Shown: positions 58,012 through 64,000 of the stretch, one piece after another
Layout: each line of letters starts with the position of its first letter
Position numbering within the stretch: position 1 is the first letter of the stretch
Source of the DNA: Methanococcoides methylutens MM1
GTDB lineage: Archaea > Halobacteriota > Methanosarcinia > Methanosarcinales > Methanosarcinaceae
Reading direction: 5' to 3'
Assembly: GCF_000970325.1 (NCBI RefSeq)
Contig: NZ_CP009518.1
Location: forward strand, 558,001 to 622,000
Length of the DNA: 64,000 bases
Notes under the pieces: model-generated
What the model was told of the DNA's origin: nothing
Databases searched by the model: none
What the model saw: only the letters and a program-made list of their open reading frames with translations
Translations under genes and position numbers: made by a program

Positions 58012-58977
58012 TTGGCTGATAGGAAAATGGATATTATAAGAGCTTTGAAAGAAGCAGGCGAAGCACCCATCTCCGGGGAAGATCTGGGTGAGAAACTGGG
58101 TATATCCCGTACAATGGTGTGGAAATACATAAAAGCCCTGGAAGAGAATGGTTACGTAATTGAATCATCCCCCGGGGCAGGTTATGTTCTTGTTTCCCCT
58201 CCTGATAAACTCTATCCGGCCGAGATCAGCATTGGGCTTGATACTTCTATTATTGGAAATGATATCCACTATTTTGAGACTGTTGATTCTACCAATGATG
58301 TGGCAAAGAAAATGGGTATTAGGGCCGAAGAAGGAACTATTGTTGTCGCTGAAGTGCAGGAAAACGGACGTGGTCGAAAAGGAGATCCGTGGATCTCTCC
58401 AAAGGGGGGCATATGGCTTTCTGTTATCCTTAAACCGTCTATTCTCCCTGCTCATGCACCGCGACTTACTCTTATGGCAGGAGTTGCTGTTGCCAATGCC
58501 ATGAGGCAGTTTGGTGTCGATGCATCTATAAAATGGCCAAACGATGTTGTCATTGGTAAAAAGAAGATATGTGGTATCCTGACAGAAATGGATGCCGAAG
58601 CGGACCATATTGGCTTCGTGGTTATTGGAATTGGAATCAATGCCAATGTCCCTGTTGAAGAGCTTCCTGAAGAATTGAGGGAGGGTTCTATGAGCCTGAG
58701 TTCCATTAAAGGAGAACGCATAAACAGGGCGGAGTTCGTTCAGGCTTTATTAAAGTCTCTTGAAACAGAATACCTGCGTTTCAAAGTGGATGGCTCCACT
58801 AAGATCCTGGAAGATTGGATATCTTTGTCCAATACTATTGGAAGGCAGGTTGACGTTATAACTCCTCACAAGATCATCTCAGGAAAAGCTACAGGAATTA
58901 ATCCTGATGGTGCTCTGATAGTTGAAAATGATGAAGGTGTACATGAAGTCATTGCAGGTCGATGTATCTATAAATGA
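58012..58977 (+). CDS. birA: biotin-protein ligase with N-terminal HTH (BirA)
   Basis: BirA attaches biotin to PycB and may repress biotin-linked genes. The 321-residue product has an HTH domain (LGEKLGISRTMVWKYIKALEENGY), a catalytic core with GRGRKGDPWISPKGGIWLS and KWPNDVVI, and a small C-terminal SH3-like domain. The start is TTG 58012 after GGGGGT; a GTG at 57997 and an ATG at 58027 are in frame. It follows pycA by 52 bases. Confidence 0.93.
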   Translation: MADRKMDIIRALKEAGEAPISGEDLGEKLGISRTMVWKYIKALEENGYVIESSPGAGYVLVSPPDKLYPAEISIGLDTSIIGNDIHYFETVDSTNDVAKKMGIRAEEGTIVVAEVQENGRGRKGDPWISPKGGIWLSVILKPSILPAHAPRLTLMAGVAVANAMRQFGVDASIKWPNDVVIGKKKICGILTEMDAEADHIGFVVIGIGINANVPVEELPEELREGSMSLSSIKGERINRAEFVQALLKSLETEYLRFKVDGSTKILEDWISLSNTIGRQVDVITPHKIISGKATGINPDGALIVENDEGVHEVIAGRCIYK

Positions 58978-59552
58978 TGGTGTTTGATTTGAGCACTGGT
59001 ATAAATTACAGGCAATCTGTCCTGCTTTTCATTTTAATTTCATTTCTTGTAATGCCGACTTTAGCTGTTGAGGCTGCCGAGATAAGGCCTGAGGTACTGT
59101 TGGATGGAACTGGTATCTTTATAGAATCCGGCGATTCCTGGGAGTTCAGTCAGGGGTATGTTTTTGTCGTCAAGGATGTGAATGAAGATGGGGGTGCATG
59201 GGTAGAACTTTCACTCGATGGTGCTCTTCTAAAAGATGTGATCCTTCAGGAAGGTGACGTCTTTGTATATTCTCGCGATTCCAAAGAGATATTCAATATG
59301 ACAGTTGATACTATTTATTACGGTTCGGATGCTGAGCTGGTGACCTTCAAGCCGGTTTATCAGTATCGTGATATTGCTCTCCCGGCTCCGCTACCCGATG
59401 AGCCCGAAAACTCTTCAAATGAGTCCGAGGTCCCATCTATTCCAGATGATCCTTCTGACAGAAATATTCCGGGTTTTGGTTTTTTGATGTCATTATTGTC
59501 ATTGACATCGATCTTTATCTTCAGTCGCTTTTTTATTAATAAGTTAAAATGA
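58974..59552 (+). CDS. predicted surface protein, PGF-CTERM-like tail
   Basis: The 192-residue product has an N-terminal signal peptide (LLFILISFLVMPTLAVEA). A domain with S-layer-family features follows (SGDSWEFSQGYVFVVKDVNEDGGAWVELSLDG). After it comes a Pro/Ser/Asp-rich linker and IPGFGF plus a hydrophobic segment and basic end, a PGF-CTERM-like sorting signal. It overlaps birA by four bases. It probably stays at the cell surface after archaeosortase processing. The S-layer-like domain is single, so it is not the main S-layer protein. Confidence 0.75.
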   Translation: MMVFDLSTGINYRQSVLLFILISFLVMPTLAVEAAEIRPEVLLDGTGIFIESGDSWEFSQGYVFVVKDVNEDGGAWVELSLDGALLKDVILQEGDVFVYSRDSKEIFNMTVDTIYYGSDAELVTFKPVYQYRDIALPAPLPDEPENSSNESEVPSIPDDPSDRNIPGFGFLMSLLSLTSIFIFSRFFINKLK

Positions 59553-59594
59553 TTTCATCTAGGTCAATAAATAGCCAAATCTAGATGAAATTAT
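59549..59594. other. 11-bp perfect inverted repeat, convergent gene ends
   Basis: ATTTCATCTAG (59552-59562) and CTAGATGAAAT (59581-59591) are exact reverse complements with an 18-base spacer, between the surface-protein and coiled-coil genes. It could be a bidirectional terminator, but there is no T-run on either side. Confidence 0.5.
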
Positions 59595-59666
59595 CTGAAA
59601 AATGAAATATTGTCTATATATAAATTAAGGAAATCAAATCAATAAAAAAGTTAGAAAATCTTAAGT

Positions 59667-60593
59667 TCAGAACTTAAGATCTCCCTTTTCCATAAGCAAT
59701 TTGAGATCCTGAAGACTCATCTTTCCTGTCTTCTCGAACTTCTCTTTTGCAACACTGTGTTGTTCATCTATCTTCTTCTCATCCTTTTCAAGCTGGATAT
59801 CGTTGAGCTTGTCAAGATAGACACTGAGTTCATCCCTGAGCTGTGAGATCTTTGTCTTTAAGGGGTCGATCTTTTCCCTTATTGGGGACACTACGTCATA
59901 TGTTTCCTTGATCTGGGAATGGTACATATCAGCTTCTTTTCGAAGCTCATCTACCTTCTTATAGCTCTCAAGCATTGTCAGATGATGTTTCTGTGATTCT
60001 TCTGCAAGCTCCTTGATGTTTCCACCTGGTGTGCCATCTGCCTTGTAGATGGATTCGGATTGTTTGTAAGTCTCGACTATCTTTTTGTGAATATCATCTG
60101 CAGTGCTGGCAGAGTCGATTCTCTGTTTTAGGTCTGTCAACCTTGAGAATATGTCGATCTCATGTTTCAGTGGTATATCAGCGTTAAGGAACTTGTCCAG
60201 TTCTGCTGCATATGCCTTTGAGAGGGACTCCACACTTCCTCTGGAAAGCTTGTTGTACTCATCACGTTTTGCTTTGAGCTCGGAAATACTGCCTGTGATC
60301 TTGTCCTTCTCGCCACGGACTTTTTCATTTGAAGCTTTGATCTCAGCGATTTTCCCATTGACCTCATCACGCAGCTTCTTCTCTTCACGTGCCTTTGTTG
60401 CAAGCTCTTTTACCTGAGCATTAAGCTTGTCCCTTTTTTCCTTAAGCTCATCGATGTTTGTTCGGTGGAGTTTGAGTTCCCTGAAGACGCCTTTAAGGGT
60501 ACGTTCGTTCTGTGAGATCTTTGTCCTGTAATCGTTGACCACATTCTTGAGATCCTTCTCACTCATCGTTGCCGGGTCCTGTAGTTCGCTCAT
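59667..60593 (-). CDS. coiled-coil protein (COG1340-like)
   Basis: The 308-residue protein is almost wholly heptad coiled coil with Glu/Lys-rich repeats, from about residue 15 to 290. It has a short break near the middle (DGTPGGNIKELAEES). It is like the archaeal COG1340 family, whose members may bind RNA polymerase or structural complexes, but no function is proven. Its start overlaps the upstream coiled-coil gene by four bases (ATGA), so they are coexpressed and may form a complex. Confidence 0.75.
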   Translation of the reverse strand: MSELQDPATMSEKDLKNVVNDYRTKISQNERTLKGVFRELKLHRTNIDELKEKRDKLNAQVKELATKAREEKKLRDEVNGKIAEIKASNEKVRGEKDKITGSISELKAKRDEYNKLSRGSVESLSKAYAAELDKFLNADIPLKHEIDIFSRLTDLKQRIDSASTADDIHKKIVETYKQSESIYKADGTPGGNIKELAEESQKHHLTMLESYKKVDELRKEADMYHSQIKETYDVVSPIREKIDPLKTKISQLRDELSVYLDKLNDIQLEKDEKKIDEQHSVAKEKFEKTGKMSLQDLKLLMEKGDLKF

Positions 60594-61252
60594 GCGTCTG
60601 CCTCCTGTGTCTTATCTTCGCTGGAGGGAAGCTTTTCCCAGTACTCAAGGGCTTCATTATGGCTCTTTATCCTGTTGTCAAGCCAGCCATGGCGAGGTGT
60701 GAGTTCCTTGAGCTCTTCTCTTGCTTTCTGGAAGGCGCTCTCTAAGTTATTTTCAGTGCCGCTGATGCCTGCAAGCTCAGTACTTGAGGTAATAGCTTCA
60801 CTTACTCTCGTCCTTATCTGCTGGACTGCTTTCTGGATTTCTTCCTGGGTTCCCATGCCATTCAGTTTATTAAGAAGCTCTTCAACGATCTTCTTTTCTT
60901 CATCGATATCAAAAGCACGCTTTACTTTGGTGATGTCATCCTTTATGCCATGCATCAGTTTATTATCAAGCAACTTTTCATCTATCTCGTCGAACATCTC
61001 TTCGAGGGTGTTTTCAGCCTGATGGTACAACTGCTGGCGTTTTTCTTTTAGCAGTTCGATGCGGCTTAAAACATCTTCCTTATCTTTCTTTGAGGATTCG
61101 ACCTGTTCTTTCAGTACCTTCACTTTCTCTTCGAGACCGCTGAACTCGCGGTTGTATTCTTCAAGAAGGCGCTTATGCTTTGTGATCACATTCCTGACCA
61201 GTTCATTCCTGTCAAGAATGGAGATTTCATTACTTTGTGTACTCTCACTCAT
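60590..61252 (-). CDS. coiled-coil protein, partner of the next gene
   Basis: The 220-residue protein has strong heptads, with a first coil at about residues 25-95 (KHKRLLEEYNREFSGLEEKVK), and a second Glu/Lys-rich stretch later. There are no transmembrane or catalytic motifs. The gene lies 71 bases after the DUF424 gene and overlaps the larger coiled-coil gene, which suggests a heteromeric coil. Confidence 0.72.
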   Translation of the reverse strand: MSESTQSNEISILDRNELVRNVITKHKRLLEEYNREFSGLEEKVKVLKEQVESSKKDKEDVLSRIELLKEKRQQLYHQAENTLEEMFDEIDEKLLDNKLMHGIKDDITKVKRAFDIDEEKKIVEELLNKLNGMGTQEEIQKAVQQIRTRVSEAITSSTELAGISGTENNLESAFQKAREELKELTPRHGWLDNRIKSHNEALEYWEKLPSSEDKTQEADA

Positions 61253-61323
61253 AGTTCCACCAAATTTATGTCAGAATTTTGATGTTGTGTAATTTATAAT
61301 CATAATATGGAATTAATATGAAA

Positions 61324-61614
61324 TTATAATCTGTATAGCTGGGCATGTGGGATCCCTTCGATATAGATTATGCATCCGGGATCTATCAGGCCTGCATCGA
61401 TAGCACATTGTACTGCACGCTTGCCAAATATGTTTGCTGTTGTGGCATTTGCAATGGCTTCAATTATCTTTTCTTCAGGTGCAATTTCACCTTTATAGAA
61501 TGATTCGGCTATTTCGACAACCAATTCACCCTTTCTAAGTTTTTTACCTATCAGTTCCCTGTCACAGACCGCAACGATCATCTGATTTCCGGATTTGTGT
61601 ATTTTCAGGTACAT
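61324..61614 (-). CDS. DUF424 family protein
   Basis: The 96-residue archaeal protein has HKSGNQMIVAVCDRELIGKK, a mid region ATTANIFGKRAVQCAIDAGLI, and a C-terminal IYIEGIPHAQ. It is typical of DUF424, a small alpha/beta fold found in most archaea with no assigned function. It follows mcm by ten bases, so it is probably expressed with the replicative helicase. Confidence 0.85.
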   Translation of the reverse strand: MYLKIHKSGNQMIVAVCDRELIGKKLRKGELVVEIAESFYKGEIAPEEKIIEAIANATTANIFGKRAVQCAIDAGLIDPGCIIYIEGIPHAQLYRL

Positions 61615-61624
61615 ATGTTCACTT

Positions 61625-63715
61625 TTATACTATTTTTATGTGCTTGTTATCAGGTGACAACAGGTCTCCCTGTCTTTTCATTTTAGTGATCAGCTCTTCT
61701 ACCCTGTCCCTTTCTATATTTTCACTTTCAGCTTCTGCATAGACCTCTTCAAGAGGCGCCTTGGAACCTGCGTGCCTTTCACTGACACGTGCAATGATGT
61801 CTTTGACAAGGTGTATTTTATCTCTCTGGCTCTTGCTAGTACCTGATGCGATCACATCTACATCTAATGCACCTGTGTCCGGGTCAACTCCCACCTGTCT
61901 CATACAGGCCATGGATATTCTTGTGGTCCGCTTTGCATCATCCAATGTAACTACATTACTTAAACGTATGCGAGCACTGGCTTCGGCAAGCCTGACAAGG
62001 GCTTCCAGCTGCCTTGCTGTAACAGGAACCGGTGCATCTTTTCCTTCTCCCTGCCGTCTAAGGTCGAGGTAATAATTAATAATATGCTCGCGGGCCTCAT
62101 CTTCCATGATCGGGAACACTTTCCTTCTTGCATAGGCCACATATTTTCTCATCAGGTCATTGTCGATAGTAGGAAGTATGACCTCCATATGTGATTCCAC
62201 ATCTTCCTCTGATACCGTTGATGTGGGGAGCTTTTGCCTTTGTTCTGAAAGTTCTCCTGCGTAATGGGATTTCAGAATGTGGTTTGCGATGTTACTGTCC
62301 TTCGTGCGGTCAGGCACATCAAGAAGTATGAATATAAGGTCAAACCTGGAAATTAGCGCAGGTGGCATGTTGATCTGTTCGGCAAGTCCTTCATATTTGT
62401 CGAACCTTCCATATTTTGGATTGGCAGCACCAAGGAGTGCACATCTTGATTTAAGGGTTGCAAGGATACCTGCTTTTGCGACACTGATGGTCTGCTGTTC
62501 CATAGCTTCGTGCAGTGCGCTCTTATCTTCCTTGCTCATTTTGTCCATTTCATCCACTGATGCCAGACCCATATCTGCCATCACAAGAGCACCGGCTTCC
62601 AGTGTCCAGCGTCCGTCGCCAAGGTCATCCTTGACCGCTGCTGCTGTCAGACCACTGGATGATGCGCTTTTACCGGATGCGAATACTCCTCTGGGTGAGA
62701 TCTTCACCATGTAACGGAGCAACTGACTTTTTGCGATACCGGGGTCACCGACCAGGAGGATGTGTATGTCACCCCTGACACGGGATCCGTCGGGGAGCAT
62801 TTTAGGAACTGCTGAGAACAGCTGAAGGCTGAGTGCTTCCTTTATGTCCTCATAGCCGTAGATAGATGGTGCGATGGATCCGATTATATTGTTGTAGATG
62901 TTCGGATCTTTGCTCATGTCAAGTATTGTTTCTTCATCTTCCGGTGTTATGTCAAGCTCATCGAATTCCTGGTCTACATATTCGAGGGAGTTGGCATGAA
63001 GGACAAGGTCATAGAATGTTGATTTTCCTTCCCTTAAGGTCCTCTGGTGTGAGCGAAGTATTCCATTTATTACAAGACGGTCACCTGGCTTCACAATACC
63101 TGCAAGGTCATCCTCTGCATCAACGTCGAGACTTTGCGGTTGTGAACCTCCTTTGAGGTTCTCCGGTGATTCCTGTACCTGAAGTTTCTGTGCATCCACG
63201 AAGGTGGACTGATCGATAAGTAATTTGAAAGGTCCCTTCTTACCACAAGATTCATTCTCACATTCATTTGGTTCTACGAACTTAGGACCGTCCTGTGGTT
63301 CATAGCTTGTGTTTTCACATCGCATGCACATGAATGCTGCATTCGTAACTTTTGGCCTGACCTCTGTAGCCTTGCGTATCATGCCTTCGATTGATATGAA
63401 CTTTAACAAATGCTTGCTACGCAGATCCCTTATGCCAATGCGGTTTGGGATATTTATAAACTGGACGTGTGCATCATCGAGATCTTTTTCGATAGGGATG
63501 TCGATCTCACGAAGTGCTTGCTCAGCATAGGGGATAACGTCATCAGGGTGCTCAAGCAGTTCATGTGCAAGATCTGAATCGAATTGTTCAAGGTCCGGGA
63601 AATCGACCACAATGCTTCGCATTTCGGGATATTCGTTGGCCAGCAGAAGAATATCATCCCAATAGTATCTCTTCAGGAAATCCCTGAATTTTTCATCCCA
63701 TTTAATTTCACTCAT
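61625..63715 (-). CDS. mcm: MCM replicative helicase
   Basis: MCM is the hexameric replicative DNA helicase. The product (696 residues from ATG 63715, 699 from GTG 63724) has an N-terminal domain with zinc-binding CMRC...CENESC. The AAA+ core follows with GDPGIAKSQ (Walker A), SVDEMDKM (Walker B) and SRFDLIF (arginine finger). A winged-helix C-terminal region ends at the stop. Both starts have weak sites. The DUF424 gene follows. Confidence 0.96.
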   Translation of the reverse strand: MSEIKWDEKFRDFLKRYYWDDILLLANEYPEMRSIVVDFPDLEQFDSDLAHELLEHPDDVIPYAEQALREIDIPIEKDLDDAHVQFINIPNRIGIRDLRSKHLLKFISIEGMIRKATEVRPKVTNAAFMCMRCENTSYEPQDGPKFVEPNECENESCGKKGPFKLLIDQSTFVDAQKLQVQESPENLKGGSQPQSLDVDAEDDLAGIVKPGDRLVINGILRSHQRTLREGKSTFYDLVLHANSLEYVDQEFDELDITPEDEETILDMSKDPNIYNNIIGSIAPSIYGYEDIKEALSLQLFSAVPKMLPDGSRVRGDIHILLVGDPGIAKSQLLRYMVKISPRGVFASGKSASSSGLTAAAVKDDLGDGRWTLEAGALVMADMGLASVDEMDKMSKEDKSALHEAMEQQTISVAKAGILATLKSRCALLGAANPKYGRFDKYEGLAEQINMPPALISRFDLIFILLDVPDRTKDSNIANHILKSHYAGELSEQRQKLPTSTVSEEDVESHMEVILPTIDNDLMRKYVAYARRKVFPIMEDEAREHIINYYLDLRRQGEGKDAPVPVTARQLEALVRLAEASARIRLSNVVTLDDAKRTTRISMACMRQVGVDPDTGALDVDVIASGTSKSQRDKIHLVKDIIARVSERHAGSKAPLEEVYAEAESENIERDRVEELITKMKRQGDLLSPDNKHIKIV

Positions 63716-63724
63716 CTGATCCAC

Positions 63725-63834
63725 ATTTGTCCTTTTTTAGAATGATTATTATATGTATCGCAGTTAAAAACATCATAATACATATCAATATTTCGAGCCG
63801 ATATAATCATCATTGGATATGTAAGGAGGTACTT
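63725..63834. promoter_or_regulatory. promoter region of mcm
   Basis: On the leftward strand ACATATAATAATC lies about 40 bases before mcm and is a plausible TATA box. The rest is AT-rich without a gene. Confidence 0.35.
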
Positions 63835-64000
63835 TCACTTGATCAGTTGCTGTATCCTTCCAAAAAAGCCCCTTAATGTCTGTACTTCCCTTGGCATGAG
63901 CTGTGCCCTTCCGAAGATCCTTTTGAACATAAGATGTGTTTTTTCTTTTTTATGCTCCGGGTACTGGATATCGTCCAGAAGTTCTCCTATGTGCTCGTGA
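63835..64000 (-). CDS. TrmJ-like RNA methyltransferase, C-terminal end (partial)
   Basis: The frame on the reverse strand is open from the right edge (codon-complete from 63999) to TGA at 63835-63837, about 54 residues. The end KRIFGRAQLMPREVQTLRGF matches the C-terminal helix region of TrmJ/SPOUT methyltransferases (compare RRLFTRARP...ELNILRG in E. coli). The catalytic domain lies outside the window, so the assignment is tentative. It precedes mcm on the same strand. Confidence 0.6.
   Translation of the reverse strand, partial: HEHIGELLDDIQYPEHKKEKTHLMFKRIFGRAQLMPREVQTLRGFFGRIQQLIK

Overview
The window comes from a methylotrophic methanogenic archaeon of the Methanosarcinaceae, most like Methanococcoides or Methanolobus. 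The evidence is a complete mcrBDCGA operon with the methyl-coenzyme M reductase maturation gene mmp10 beside it, an F420-dependent methylene-H4MPT reductase (mer) joined to fpoF, an F420H2 oxidase, a multiheme cytochrome c, archaeal informational genes (polD large subunit, MCM, rpoN, rpoK, L18e) and the archaeal isoprenoid pathway. Promoters are BRE/TATA type, Shine-Dalgarno sites are strong (GGAGG, GGTGA), and GTG and TTG starts are common. No intact gene in the window ends in TAG, and one TAG lies inside a conserved gene (pycA). This is what is expected of a genome that reads UAG as pyrrolysine.

Layout. 0-3.9 kb: trpD(partial)-trpF-trpE-trpG and an AK6/Fap7-type kinase. 3.9-7.4 kb: a small Cys protein, a lipoprotein, nadM, and the mer-fpoF operon read leftward. 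7.9-12.9 kb: a redox cluster of two DUF2180 proteins, an AhpD-like protein, an exported pentaheme cytochrome, an iron-sulfur flavoprotein, an FNR-type reductase, rubrerythrin and archaeoflavoprotein AfpA. 13-19.2 kb: a DUF429 protein, inositol-phosphate synthase, a ferritin-like protein, F420H2 oxidase, an FTR-like protein and serA. 19.2-29.1 kb: the conserved archaeal cluster L18e-L13-S9-RpoN-tRNA-Pro-RpoK-S2-Memo-mvk-ipk-fni-RNase J-idsA. 29.3-31.4 kb: the AmrS radical SAM enzyme, two tRNAs and a phosphoribosyltransferase. 31.5-36.8 kb: an ArsR regulator, genes suggesting lipid-linked sugar metabolism (glycosyltransferase, SEC59-like kinase, flippase-like protein), a DUF2209 protein and hflX. 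36.8-37.3 kb: a tandem pair of apparent small-RNA genes. 37.3-43.4 kb: a PHP-domain protein, an AI-2E-type permease, a degenerate sensor kinase and proA-proB. 43.6-50.3 kb: mcr operon and divergent mmp10. 50.4-64 kb: the DNA polymerase D large subunit, an exported SCP2-like protein, pycB-pycA-birA, a PGF-tailed surface protein, two coiled-coil proteins, a DUF424 protein, MCM helicase and the 3' end of a trmJ-like gene.

The main observations are these. (1) A 233-bp-period tandem duplication carries two near-identical units, each a TATA promoter, an RNA of about 86 nt closed by a 9-bp stem, and a U-tract. A dyad just upstream of each TATA box has changed symmetrically between copies. (2) pycA has an in-frame UAG with 85 conserved codons after it. 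(3) The cytochrome and the adjacent flavoprotein have no ATG, GTG or TTG start that keeps the signal peptide or the FMN loop, but each has an AUA at ideal distance from a strong Shine-Dalgarno site. A nearby ferritin-like gene has an AUU in the same arrangement. (4) A hybrid histidine kinase has lost both its phospho-His (Tyr) and its phospho-Asp (Gly) while keeping its ATP-binding domain.
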